Below, in pieces: positions 1 through 12,000 of a DNA stretch of 64,000 nt. A program made the translations under genes and the position numbers. Source of the stretch: Cytospora piceicola (Eukaryota; Ascomycota; Sordariomycetes; Diaporthales; Cytosporaceae); assembly GCA_023375675.1 (NCBI GenBank), contig JALQBC010000039.1:124001-188000 (forward strand), written 5' to 3'. Each line of letters starts with the position of its first letter. Position 1 is the stretch's first letter. The notes beneath the pieces are model-generated. The model was not told where the DNA came from. It saw only the letters and a program-made list of their open reading frames with translations, and did no database searches.

Positions 1-1
1 C

Positions 2-801
2 TGGAGGGTCAAGACCTGTCTGAGTTTTGTCTTTCTCGGCGTGTCATGGGGAATCGTGTCTATCGTCGGCGTTGTTGTCGCCTGCAACCCCGAATTTATG
101 CTGTCACCCGACCACACCAACCAGTGTGCAGGACAGGTGGGTGTTGCTCAATGTGTTGATGGTGGGGAGTCCCAGACTGACTTGCTATTCACCAGTACAC
201 CCGTTGGGAGACCCTGACGGCCCTCGACGTCGGCACCGAGGTCCTAGGCTGCCTTCTCCCGGTTGCGCTCGTGTGGTCGCTCAACATGGCGATCAGGAGC
301 AAATTCCACGTCTTTCTCGCTTTCAGCTTTCGGCTGCCGCTGGTTGTCTTCTCGATACTTCACCTCAAATACACCCGGCAGTTCACCCGATCCGCCGAGC
401 CGCTGTTTGCAGTCACAAACCCACTCCTCTGCCAACAGGCCATGCTTGCGTGGTCACTGCTATCAGCCACCATCCCGAATATCAAGAGCTTCATGAGGGT
501 CTTTAACTTCTCTATGGGGATGGGCGCCAGGGACGAGCATCTGAGCCACCAGACTCCTGAGCCAATCATTTTGCGGTCATATGGAGCGCGAACAACACTG
601 AACGAGCATGTAGGGGCGTCGTACGACGACGAGTCGGGCCTCAGGCCAGACAGGCCCCATCACAAGATTACGACGCCGTCGTCGGACCGCGGTACTACCG
701 ATGATGAGCATAGTCTCAGGAGGAATGACAGTCAAGAGATGATCATCAGAAAGGATGTACAGATCCGGGTGCCCGATGAACGACGGGGAAGTGGCGTCTG
801 A
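2..801 (+). CDS. Fungal rhodopsin-domain (PTH11-like) integral membrane protein, 3' part
   Basis: The 5' end lies outside the window. Exon 2-136 encodes a hydrophobic helix and a loop ending in CNPEF...NQCAGQ. A 59 bp intron (137-195, GTGGGT...CAG, CTGAC branch point) follows, and exon 196-801 encodes further helices and a polar tail. Motifs typical of the fungal rhodopsin/PTH11-like family are visible: a Cys-containing extracellular loop, a D-x-x-T-E-V-L-like helix start, and R-L-P-L-V-V-F-S-I-L-H helix residues. The last ~90 residues are charged and Ser/Arg-rich, as in the cytoplasmic tails of these proteins. Family members are seven-helix plasma-membrane proteins, some of them GPCR-like surface sensors. 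Ligand and role here are unknown. Family assignment is from motif recognition only. Confidence 0.75.
137..195 (+). other. Intron in rhodopsin-domain gene
   Basis: It starts GTGGGT and ends CACCAG with a CTGAC branch point about 17 bases upstream of the acceptor. Removing it joins two frames that both read as transmembrane protein. Reading through meets a stop near 206. Confidence 0.75.
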
Positions 802-2005
802 AGACCAGGGGGATTGATCGTCCAGAACAACAAATACGCTCATATCAGGAGTTGGGTATCATCACCAAGGCCACTCGCCGTCGATGGCAGAACAGGCAGC
901 GAGACAGCCATCGTTCGCTGCCCCCTGAGTTCGACCCATTCCCCAGGACCCCCAACATGGTGGTATTATCTTTGACATGCCGTCAAACTTAAAACAGCGA
1001 CCCCCGCAAGTGCCGTGCCACATCCTTCATCCATGAACCTGGCGTGAACTCTCTCATGTGGGTTCCGGATCAAGGATGCCGGGCCCCCTACTTACTTAAG
1101 TATACATTGGGCCGGTCCGAAAAGGAGGATCCACCCAAGCCGGGGTCAGTTGTTACTTGTGGGGACGAGGGACACTGGTCGTCACTCGGATCCGCACGGT
1201 ACAACAGACATGGCTTACAGTACATTGATAATGTGAGGTGAGGCGATCTAAGGACTCGACAATATGGCCACTGAGCCATTCTGTGCGCCTGACCGTCTGA
1301 TGACACTACTTATCAGGTGCTATTGCTGTATGCCCGGTCATCCGAGAGCACGATCGATTGGAGGCGCTTGGTTCAGCGAGGAATGCCCAACCCCCCCAGC
1401 GAAAGTATAAACTCTGGGTCTTCAACCCTGGAGACCACAAGGAGTTTTTCTGTACTATGTACACCAAAGTTCTGTTTATAAAACCCTGTTCGAAAGTGAC
1501 AAAAGTTACCCCTTCTGATTTAGTCCCTTCTCCTGCTGGAACCCCTTACGTCTTATATGCAACACCGAGGAGATCTTATCCCATACATACTTAAGTGCAT
1601 ATGGGGGAATCTGCCCGTCTGCTATGGCGGCTATCCATCAACCGAGGTAGTGTGGAAATCGTAGAGACATCACGATATGATAATCGGACCCCACCGAGAT
1701 AAGATCTCTTCGCTCGTGTGCTTCTGGCAAGTGTGGCACCGGAGCCATTCCTGGGGGCTCGCGTGTTGCGGCTCATGAAATACCAGCCCTTTTTTGTGTT
1801 TTATTCTGTTGCCTTCTCTTGATCCTCTCTGGGTCCATCAGAAAAGAAGGGGTAGAAACTGCATAAGTGAAACGCGCAATTCGCCATCTCCGCCCGCTGC
1901 AACATGCGACCAATCTGATCAACAGGACCGACCGACCAGCCACACCTGACGAAAACCCTCTCCTTCCCCACACCAGCCAACAGGCAGTCCGAGCGCACCC
2001 CTCCG
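802..2005. other. Intergenic region, no supported gene
   Basis: Only short overlapping ORFs without recognisable protein features. The last ~200 bases before the GNAT start are CT- and CA-rich, as in fungal promoters and 5' leaders. Confidence 0.6.
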
Positions 2006-2952
2006 ATGCCTCAAGACGACAACAACAACAACAACAGCGCCTACCTGAGGCTCCGGGCCGCCACCTTCGGCGAGCTGCCCGCCGTGGCGCGGCTCATGTC
2101 CCTGGCCTTCTGGGACGACGCCCTGTGCGGCCAGCGCATCCACCCGCACCGCGAGGCGCACCCGGCCGACGTGGACCTGTACTGGCTGCGGCGGGCGCGG
2201 GTGCACTTCTGGGACCGGCGGTGGCGGTGGGTCGTGGCCGTCGACAAGCGGGGCGGCGGCGGCGGCGGCGGCGACGGCGGGGGGGAGGAGGAGGGGGAGG
2301 AGGTCATCGCCGGCATTGCGCAGTGGTCTCGGTTCGGGGAGGGGGGCAGGGGGCTGGAGCTCGGGTGGTTTGATCCTCGTACGTGTTTCTTCTTTTCTGT
2401 GGGGTGGTGATAGGTCACATGTGAGGGACTGGAGAAGACAAGTCCCTTTTTGAGAGAATTGAGAGCGTGGAAAGGGAACATGGACCAGCGACTGGTGCGC
2501 AGGGACTAACACGTCAAACTCCAAACATCACAGGGAACCTCCTCAAGCCCATCTTCCAGATCGCGATGAGGATCCACGCCCTGATATGGCCCAACCGGGC
2601 CAGCGATCCCAAGGAGGAGGACGTCATCGAGCGCGCCTACCCCTTCTTCAAGCCGATGTGGTCCGGCGAGCGCGCCGAGTCGTGGTACCTGCAGAACCTG
2701 GCCGTCCACCCCTCCTTCCAGGGGCGAGGCGTCGGCCGGATGCTGGTGCAGTGGGGGCTCGACCGCGCGCGGGACGAGGGCGTCTACGCCTCGGTGATCG
2801 CGGCCCGCGGGAAGGACCCGTTCTACCAGAAGTGCGGGTTCGACGTGCAGGATGGGAACTGGGGGATGGGTGGTGAGGGTAACCCGCTGCACGGGTTCGA
2901 GGGTGGGAACATGTTCTGGAGGGCCCCGGACGGTCATGTGTCTGGCAGATGA
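2006..2952 (+). CDS. GNAT-family N-acetyltransferase
   Basis: Two exons, 2006-2378 and 2534-2952, joined over a 155 bp intron (GTACGT...CACAG, phase 1), give 263 residues. The acetyl-CoA binding motif A is clear at about residues 180-195 (LAVHPSFQGRGVGRML, containing Q-G-R-G-V-G). The following helix and the YQKCGF segment fit GNAT motif B. The enzyme would transfer acetyl from acetyl-CoA to an amine on a small molecule or protein; the substrate cannot be told. The N-terminal half resembles the many fungal single-copy GNATs of unknown role. A Gly/Glu-rich insertion at about residues 83-100, encoded by a GGC/GAG-rich stretch, interrupts the first half of the fold and is probably a disordered loop. 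The ATG at 2006 is the first in frame, just upstream of an Asn-rich run. Confidence 0.85.
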
Positions 2953-3977
2953 TATCGCCTACCGCTAGTGGTGATATGTATGTGACATGCCCGTCTTCTT
3001 CGTGTTGGCCGGCAGATAACCTGCATATAGTCTGCAAGTAAACTTTTCCTTTCTTCCGAATATGACGAGTAGCAAAAGCTTGTCGTCCCCTTGACTGCTT
3101 GATAGAGATACGTTAAGAATGGGTTCGGACCATACCGTAGTGTTAATCGGGAGTGGATCAGACGTTAGTTGTCACTTGGCGAACACGTCCTCAAGTGATC
3201 TTTGGCCGAGTCAGTACATACTACGGCCACCACTTCCAAGAACCAGCCTGTGAAGACTTGGCAGCTTGGAAAAATGCTTGGTCACTGACACATCGATCAA
3301 GATAACCATCTGGATTGGACCATTGATCTTGATCCTAACAAGAATGGGCAACTCAAACTTATCAGGACGTGAGGTTGGGCCGAAACAGCCCGAGAAGGAT
3401 GAAACACACTTTCGGACCATGTTAATCCTGATTCTTCTTCCTTGGCAGTGTAGAGTCGCGTCGGCTTTCTTATACTTGATGTTTTGTCGTGTGTTGGACA
3501 GTAAAACTTGTGATTGGTGTATGTCGAAGGCGCATTACATCCGATCCGGTACAGGCCAATATTTGGCGGAGTCCTTCATGTCTTGAATGGTGAAATACTT
3601 GCGTTCATCGCATGCGAGATGTTTGCAGATTTCAGTGGCATCATGCATTTTGCTGGCCAAGTATGCGTGGGGAGGAGACTTGCGAGAGGCAAGGGAAGAA
3701 TATTAGGAAAGGGGAGAAGAAGAAACAGTAGAAAAATTGATTGCTGAACGCAAATCATGTCATTGAATCAACTGTTGAAAAATCCCACATCAAGTGTTGA
3801 ACTACCTTCTCTCCCGGGTTCCCAAATCCCCAAACCAAGTTTTCGCCTCGCCAGGCTTCATGATATTCGTATACACGCGCAAATCAAGTCATGTCCAAGT
3901 CGAAAGAAAGGGTATCTAAACCGTCTAACTCAATTGATTTCCCTTTGTGTCCCTCATAAGGGCGGCTCCAACCCGAC
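2953..3977. other. Intergenic region between two convergent genes
   Basis: It separates the 3' ends of the GNAT gene (+) and the ADE17-type gene (-). The ORFs present look random. It is likely 3' UTRs and spacer; nothing else is recognised. Confidence 0.6.
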
Positions 3978-5904
3978 TTAGTGGTGGAAGAGCCGGATGT
4001 TCTGCTCAATGAAGGTGATGCCCAGGTTCTCCGCCGTCTCAAAGACGGGCTGGTCGTTCTGGCTGCCGCCTGGAGCTGCGATGTACTTGACACCGGACTT
4101 GGCGGCTCGGTAGACGTTGTCCGTGAAGGGGAACTAGGTCAACAGTCAGTGATTGTCCAGTACATGTGGGGTCAACAATACTTACGAAAGCATCACTAGA
4201 CACGGCAACATCCGTCAGCTTGGAGAGCCACTCCTCCTTCTCCTCAGGAGTGAAGTCCTTGGGGATCTCCTCGAATGTGTTGTTCCAAGCCTCCCTTTCA
4301 GGGCCAGACGTGGCCAGCTGGCCGTTGACGAGCAGGTCAATGGCGTTGCTCTTGTCCGGGCGCTTGGTGCCCTTCTTCCACTTAATAGCCAAAACCCGAG
4401 GGTGGAAACGCAACCACCAGTTGTCAGCCTTGTCACCAGCCAGACGGGTGCAGTGGATGCGCGACTGCTGGCCGGCGCCGAGGCCGACGACGTGGCCCCG
4501 GGTAGCATAGCAGACGGAGTTGCTCTGGGTGTACTTGAGGGCGATGGTGGCGACTGTCAGGTCACGCAGAGCACTCTCGGGAACGTTGGCATCCTTGGGT
4601 GTGATGACGGTGCCAAAGGACTTGGGGCTAATCTCAAAGTCGTTGCGGTTCTGGGCAAGCGTGATGCCATAAACAGTCCGCATTTCCTTCGGGCTGGGCT
4701 CGTACTCGGGGTCCATCTGCAGAACAAGGTACCTGCCACCCTTCTTCTTTCTCAGGATCTCCAACGCCGCGTCGTCGTAGCCAGGAGCAATGACACCGTC
4801 AGAAACCTCCTTGGAGATGATGCTGGCAGTGGCGACATCGACGGTGTCACTCAGAGCGATGAAGTCGCCGAAACTGCTCATGCGATCGGCACCGCGGGCG
4901 CGGGCGTAGGCCTGGGCAAGACCAGACTCATCGATGCCTGGGATGTCCTCGACGAAGTAGACCTTCTTCTCTTCGGCGGTCAGGGGAAGGCCGATAGCGG
5001 CGCCTGCAGGCGAGACGTGCTTGAAGCTTGCCGCTGCGGGCTTGTCAAGAGCGCGCTTGAGCTCCTTGACCAATGGCCAGCTGTTCAGGGCATCAAGCAA
5101 GTTGATGTATCCGGGGGAGCCACACAGCACCTTGAATGGCAGGTTGCCCTCCTTAACATAGGCAGCTGCGGGCTTCTGGTGTGGGTTGGCTCCGTAACGA
5201 AGGCCCATGTACTGCAGGCCATCGGCGGCATACTGCTTGCGGAAGAAATCAGAGATAGCCGCATCGTAGTCGGCTGTGTGCTCAAAGGCCTTGAGGGCAT
5301 ACAATTGTCGGCTAGACTCCTTGACATCACCAGCCTCGAGCTCCTTGAGGAACTCGGCGTAGTCGTTGGGGTCGGAAAGGATGGTGACGCGAGAGTGGTT
5401 CTTAGCGGCTGCGCGAATCAGCGTCACGCCGCCAATGTCGATCTCTTCGACGGCTTCGGGCACGGTGACGTTGATCTTGGCGACAGTATCCTTGAAGGGG
5501 TACAGGTTGCAGATGACGTAGTCCACCTTGTCAATGTGTTGCTCTGCCAGGTCCTTCTCGTCCGAGGCGAGGTTGCGGGCGAGGATGCCGGCGTGCACAG
5601 CAGGGTGGAGGGTCTTGACGCGGCCAGCGAGCATTTCAGGGGCCTTGGTGATGGCCGAGATGTCTCTAGATGGGTAAAAATTGTGAGCAACTGGCTAGCA
5701 GTCACACAATGAATGGTGCCTGGATTAGGGCTCATACTCGACTGGGAAACCGGACTCGCGGATCATCTTGGATGTTCCTCCAGAAGCGAGGATGCGAACA
5801 TTCTGCTGAACGAGACCCTTGGCCAGGTCGAGCAAGCCAGTCTTGTCATAGACAGAGACGATGGCAATGCGTTGGCCCGCGGGCGCTTTGGGAGTAGAAG
5901 CCAT
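3978..5904 (-). CDS. ADE17: Bifunctional AICAR transformylase / IMP cyclohydrolase (PurH/ATIC)
   Basis: This enzyme performs the last two steps of de novo IMP synthesis in the cytosol: formylation of AICAR with 10-formyl-THF, then ring closure to IMP. Exons 5904-5738, 5665-4186 and 4133-3978 give 600 residues, the usual length. The N-terminal cyclohydrolase (MGS-like) domain runs from the [12 protein letters not shown] motif to about residue 200 and includes ICNLYPF. The transformylase domain follows with RYGANPHQ at ~212-219 and the catalytic KHVSPAGA at ~271-278. The C-terminus is [11 protein letters not shown]. Introns are 72 bp and 52 bp with canonical GTATGA and GTAAGT donors. A further 105 bp intron in the 5' UTR (5924-6028, GTACGT donor, CTGAC branch point and CAG acceptor) is likely. 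The gene is divergent from PSF1, with a TGACT array between them. Confidence 0.95.
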
Positions 5905-6510
5905 CTTGTATAGTCGTCTGTTGCTGCGAAGTCAGAAAGTCGATCTTTATCTAGCAACGAGCTTAGGAGAGAGCTGTAGACGTAAAAGGGACGCGACGAG
6001 CAACGAGGGCGGCTTGGAAACAACGTACCGTATCTGGGAGCTACCTAGGTATGACTGACTGAATGACTGAATGACTGACTGACTGACTGAATTGGTCACA
6101 GCTGTACTATGTATTTGGCGGGGCTGCTCGAAAAGTTATAAAAGGTTATGGGCTTGGCGGGGTTGAGAAATTTGGAGAGGCTTATCGAGATAGGGACCCG
6201 CCGTGCCGTCATCGGGACCGATGTTGAGGGCGACGGGATGGTACGTACCCAACCACAGCACCGGTAGTACGGATCCGTTTCCAAACTGCTGGCCTGCTAT
6301 TGGGCAAGACCGCCGAACAGCTCCAGAAAGGGAAGGAAACAACCTAGCATTCAAGACCCCTGTCCTACGCGAAGACAATCTAAACGCGGGCACACGCGTC
6401 TGACATACTTCCTCTTCTCTGCCAGTCTTTGGCCCTCCCCTTCAACCCACTAGATCTTCTCGTTGGGGATTTGCTTTGCCGTGTGAACGGCCAGATGCCT
6501 CCCAATGCCT
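5905..6510. promoter_or_regulatory. Shared divergent promoter region of ADE17 and PSF1
   Basis: About 600 bp separate the two start codons, so both genes must be driven from here. It contains the probable ADE17 5' UTR intron (5924-6028), one copy of the palindrome TACCTAGGTA (6042-6051) and a TGACT/TGACTGA tandem array. No core promoter element can be assigned with confidence. Confidence 0.55.
6052..6090. repeat. TGACT/TGACTGA tandem array
   Basis: At least seven overlapping TGACT units, spaced 4 or 8 bases, between the ADE17 and PSF1 starts. TGACTC is the core recognised by Bas1 and Gcn4/Cpc1-type factors, which control purine and amino-acid genes in fungi. Here the sixth base is mostly G, so functional binding is only a possibility. 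Confidence 0.8.
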
Positions 6511-7318
6511 ATGTACGGTGATCTTGGAAATAAATTGGTACGAACACCCCCCCCCCTTCCCCAGCTAATCCCCACCGACCACAAGTCCCTGATCTCCTAA
6601 CGTCCACTTACACGATCCAGGTGGGCCATGCCAAAAGGACACAAGCACTGGCAAACCTTCCACCATACCAGACCGAGCTCGTCCGTGAGGTTGCCCGTGA
6701 GGTTCGAGACCTAGACCGCGATGTCGCCAGCCTCCTTGAGCCCTTCCAAGGCTCGTTCGATCCCAATGCCGACCAGGCGACAGCGTGCACACTCCTGGTC
6801 AACCATCTCTCCATGAGACGCAACAAGCGCTGCTTGCTCGCATACCACAAGACAAGGACCGATAAGCTCGAAGAGCTCGTCTGGAGTGGCGCGGACGTTG
6901 TTGATCTGTCTGTGCAACAACTCAGAGACGGGGGAGGAGGGAACGCGAGTGGTGCTGCCCTACGCTCTGGCGACGGCGGAACTAGCAGTCTCAGCCCGCA
7001 AGAGGAGGACTACGTCAGACAATATGGAGACTTGCTGGCCGCATACAAGGGACAATGGACCGATATCGACTTGACCGGGAGCCTGGAACCGCCGAAAGAC
7101 CTGTTCATTGATGTTCGCGTGCTCAAAGACGCTGGAGAGATTCAGACGGAATACGGGTAGGTCTTACATGCTAATATGTGGTGCCACAAGTTGTAAATCT
7201 GGCTAACGAAAAAAAAAAATGCAGGGCCATCACCCTGACGAAGAACAGCCAGTTCTACGTGCGACAGGGGGATGTCGAACGATTGATAGCTCAGGGCTAC
7301 CTTCAGAAGCTGGGCTAG
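6511..7318 (+). CDS. PSF1: GINS complex subunit Psf1
   Basis: Psf1 is one of four subunits of GINS, part of the CMG replicative helicase (Cdc45-MCM-GINS), acting at nuclear replication forks. Three exons (6511-6537, 6621-7156, 7225-7318) give 218 residues. The tiny first exon encodes MYGDLGNKL, the conserved Psf1 N-terminus, so the ATG at 6511 is secure. Exon 2 continues with HAKRTQ, LPPYQ and the helical A domain, including RRNKRCLLAYH. The C-terminal B domain is split by intron 2 and ends QFYVRQGDVERLIAQGYL. Introns are 83 bp (GTACGA...CAG) and 68 bp (GTAGGT...CAG). An acidic, Gly-rich linker at about residues 110-130 joins the two domains. Confidence 0.95.
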
Positions 7319-9060
7319 AGGACACTTGACGGCGGGGAAGCCTCGGCTTGCCAGCCTCTCGCCCCTCGCCTCGAGCCTCCTTCCCCGTGTCCCCCCTCCC
7401 CCTCTATCTCCCGATCAAGCTTGAAGGGATATCAGTTTGGCCGGTCAAGTCTGGAGATGGGTAAGTCCCAGTTAAGCCGTGATCACAACCCCGAGAAATT
7501 GCAGAAAGGCCACCAGATTTGCCGTCGAATTGCTACAATGACAGCAGGATGGCGCGAGAAAATGAAGAGGCACCAATACGACAGCATCGTGCCACAGCCG
7601 TGACCCCGGTGGCCATTGGCATCATGAAGCATGTCATTCTCAGCAGACCAAGCCGCACAGCCCCGCACCTGGTTCGCGGGAACGGTGGAATTCATGTGTA
7701 CCAGGTAGTCAAGGCAGGTTACACAACTGGAGACGTGTGGGGGATGTCACTACAGGTTGCAGAAGGGGTCGCGGGGTGGTGGCCAAATTACTGCAAGTCC
7801 AATTTTCGGATGGACAATTAGAAAAGTTTTACGTGATAACGCGGGGGCACCCGTTACAGGAAACGGGGGCTAAAACACAGCTCTAGATATTATAGTCCGG
7901 ATAGCTTGTCATGAGCTGGTCGAGCTCCTATGAGACGAGCGTCCGTGGATAGCCGTTGTCCAATAGGGCCTAGTAGCCTTAGGAAAGTTGGCCATTCAGT
8001 ACTATAGAGGGTCAGCAGCCAAGAAGAAGACATCTATACGGCAAATCAAAGGTTTAAGATGATAAATAAGGGTGTTTCACCAGATCAATCTCATGTCCAA
8101 TGTCTCAATTCCCGGATGTTCCAAGATACTGTCTCTTCAAATCTCCGCAGCCTGTCAGACTGTCAGACTGTCGTGTTCTGATGGCTCAATTCTTGATGCT
8201 CATTCCCCAATGCGATGTTCCTGTTCCCTCTTCGCATGTGCAGACTGCTGGTGCAGGTGCAGGGCCCCTCTTTTTCCCCAAATATTGAAACCGCCTACAA
8301 CAGCAACTTTGATTGGATTAATCCCCATGTCTCACCTGACGATTGGAGGCTCTACTGGGTACTCGTCCCATCTCGCATCGATCTGCCCTGCTGTGGTTGT
8401 TTTGTTGCCGACTGTGTACTACAGTACTACTACGATACATACTATGACAGTATTCAATGCTGTTATGCCAAACCGGTCGGCGCTCGCCACGCCAGGCACG
8501 CCAAGTCAAAAAGGCGATTGAAAGTTTCTGTCGACCAGTCTGGATTCTAATCTCCGTGTTATAGGCCCACTTGCCGTCGTTATCCACCGACAATCTATCT
8601 TTTTACCTACGAGATGCAGGTGGGTGGCGCCCTGGAAAGCTTTTGCAGGGCGGCGGATCCGTGGATCCTAGACCGGAGCAAGCAGGCACATGCTTTTTGC
8701 TCGAGATCTGCAGTCGACCCAAGACCAAAGCTCTCTTGACGTCCAGAACATCAACAGCTCCATATCTTTTCTAGGTCAACACTAAATCGATACCTCGAAC
8801 CACCATGATCCTTCCCCTCACTCGCTTCTGCTACTACTTTTTTTTTGACTTCCTCACCCTCCCTTGAAATCGCAGAGGGCGTGTGTGTGTGCTAATCCGA
8901 CATCGCATGTCGTCATATTCATCCCTATCACTACCTCACATACTTACATCGAACCGACATCTCTACATCTCACGAATTACACCTCATTCTTACGCTAGAT
9001 AACATAATGCCAAGCGAATGCTGTAGCTGCTAGGCTAAAGTACCGTCAGCTTCGTCCGCC
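7319..9060. other. Intergenic region upstream of the SulP-type transporter
   Basis: No supported gene. 8780-9060 is CT-rich with ACATCTC-type runs, typical of a fungal promoter and 5' leader for the gene starting at 9061. The rest holds only short, random-looking ORFs. Confidence 0.6.
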
Positions 9061-12000
9061 ATGGCATCACCATCCATGAGCTTCTCTCCTTGGAGGAGGA
9101 GAGCCACATCCGTCACATCACAAGATAGGGGCATCTCAACTCCTGCTCGAGGTGCCATGAGCCCTACTCGAGCCAAACCACAGAACATTGGAGACACAAG
9201 GACTTTGTCCAGCTCAGTCTCGACAGCTCATAGAGAGCCCATACGTTCCTTCATCTCTGGAAGTGCCCGAGACAGTTTTGGTGAGTACCTTGATGGCTTT
9301 TATATGACACTTTCCCGGTTTCATGCAGACGGTGCCTGTGAAGTCGTAGTATATAAACCTCATGTACTTTTTTCTTTTTCTTACTTCAGCTCCGCACGGA
9401 ACCCTCGAGGCACAACTCCTCATCACACACCCCCAGGACTCCGTTGTCGTGGCTCACCTGATCGTGGGATTCTGTCCCATGGGGTGGCCTGTCGTTGCAT
9501 CACTCTCTCATGGAATGCTGTATTACTTTGTCTCTTTGTCAACTCGAAATAGACATGCAGTGTAGACAGTACTAACTGTGGCCTCAGCTCCCGTCGATAG
9601 CGAGCAATACGCGAGGAGCGTCCGCGAAGATACCGCAGAGCTTGCCTCCTACTTCCTATCCGACAAGAACTCCCGCCCTCGCTCAAGATCCCATTGCGAA
9701 GCTTTACTCGCAGGTGACGAGGTCGATGATGATGACGACAGCACGATCCATGCGCGGTCATCAAACACTATAGTAGAAGTGTCTGAGCCGCCGTCGCCTG
9801 AAGAAGATGACGACGCACAACGAGATGACGGACCTTCGATGCTCGCAAACCTGCTGAGGAGATCACCGCCGGAAAGCTTTCAAGACCAGCACATTCCCAA
9901 CAACAGCCACGAATCCCAACAGCACCGAGCAGCACCCATGACACCGCCTGAAGGCCGACTCAGGGTAGGTGGGCATGGCGAGAGACGGGCCTGGGTGTCT
10001 GATGACGAAATTGCGTCCGAGGACACAGAACACACGCCACTGTTGAGGCCTGTGTCACAAGCGAGTTCTTATACACAGAACGGCAATGGCACTGCTAACG
10101 AGGTGGACGTTGAGAGCCAGAAACCGCATGGGCCACGGAACTGGCTGGCTCAGAGAGTGAACCGTACCAAGACAGGCTTGCAGGGTTTCGCAAAGACGGC
10201 TCGTGATCCTCGCCGGTGGAATGGAAAGGTGCTCGTGCACACACTCCTTCTCAACCCCGTGAGGACCTTGCCAGCGGTTATGGTCGGTCTGATTCTGAAT
10301 ATGCTTGATGCGCTATCATACGGCATGATCCTCTTTCCTTTGGGAAATCCGATATTCGCACACCTCGGACCAGCCGGTATTTCGATATTCTATGTCAGTA
10401 CGATCGTGTCACAGATCGTCTTCTCGTCGGGAAGCATATTCAAAGGAGGTGTTGGCTCTGAGCTTATCGAGGTCGTTCCATTCTTCCACAATATGGCATC
10501 GACGATCGCGTCCCTAGTGGGGGAAAACAACCCCGATGCGGTAATAGCGACAACAATATTCTGCTTTTGCTTCAGCTCACTTATTACTGGCGCTGTCTTT
10601 TTTGGCATGGGCGCGCTCAAGTTTGGTTATCTTGTTGGTTTTATCCCTCGACACATCTTGATTGGCTGCATAGGAGGCGTCGGTTGGTTCCTGGTCCAGA
10701 CTGGGTTTGAAGTGTCCTCAAGGCTGGGAGGGAGCTTCAACTACGACCTAGAGACCGTGCGGCTGCTGTTCCGCCCGGATACAATGGCTCTCTGGATGAT
10801 ACCCCTTGCTCTTGCAATAGCCTTGTACGTTCTGTCGACTTGGAACAAGCTAAAGGACAACCACTACGTTCTTCCTGTCTTCATCTGCTTGGAGCCCATG
10901 ATCTTTTGGTTCTTTGTCATTGCGCTCGACTCGCTGGAGCCGGAGCCCTTGCGGCACCAGGGCTGGATCTTCGAGGCGCCGCCGGCCGGCGAGCCTTGGT
11001 GGTACTTCTACACACTGTTCAGTAAGTTTTCGTCATGATAACAGCTTAAGGGTTGCTGGCTAACAGGAATACAGAGTTCAACTTGATCCATTGGGGAGCA
11101 GTCGCAGAGTGTATACCCGCCATGCTGGCTCTCACGTTCTTCGGCGTGCTTCACGTCCCTATCAACGTGCCAGCATTGGCGCTGCAGACTGGAGAGGACC
11201 ACGCAGATCTCGACCACGAGCTAAAATTGCATGGACTCTCCAACTTCCTGTCTGGATGTTCGGGCAGTATTCAGAACTATCTCGTTTATGCAAACAGCCA
11301 GTTCTTTATCAAGTCTGGTGGTAACAGTCGACTTGCCGGGTACCTCCTGGCAGTGGTCACGGGCATCGTTATGGTCATTGGCCCGGTCTTAATCGGGTAC
11401 ATCCCCGTAATGATGGTTGGAACCTTGATCTTCGTACTGGGCTTCGAGCTGTTGCTGGATGCTCTATGGGCTCCCCGCAAGAAGTTGAATTGGCTCGAGT
11501 ATTTGACGGTAAGTGTGCTTTCCCCCGAACACCGCAATGACCCACTAACATTATGTAGGTGGTCGCTATTGTCCTGGTCATGGGCACCTACGATTTTGTC
11601 ATTGGAATTGGTGTTGGTGTTCTCCTCGCTTTCGTATCGTTGATCTTCCAGACATCAAGAGTATCAGCCATCCGTGCCACCTACACGGGTGAGACCGTCG
11701 GGTCGACCGTCAGGAGGAACCCGTCACAACAGCACTATCTTCAAAAAGTGGGCAACCTAATCTACCTCATGAAACTATCGGGATTCCTCTTCTTCGGCAC
11801 AATCGTCAGCGTGGAGGAGAAAATCCGCAAGCTTATCGATGAAGAAGAATTCAAGCAACGGCCTATCAGATACCTGATTCTTGACCTCCGGCAGGTCGAT
11901 GGCCTCGATTACTCGGCTGGCGAAGCCTTCAGCACCGTTAGCCGACTACTTGCCGCCAAGCAGATTGTCCTTCTGTTGAGCGGCGTGGACACGGATAGCC

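Noticed and set aside
4153..5712. 519-codon plus-strand ORF
   Set aside because: It is the antisense shadow of the ADE17-type gene, whose catalytic motifs lie on the minus strand.
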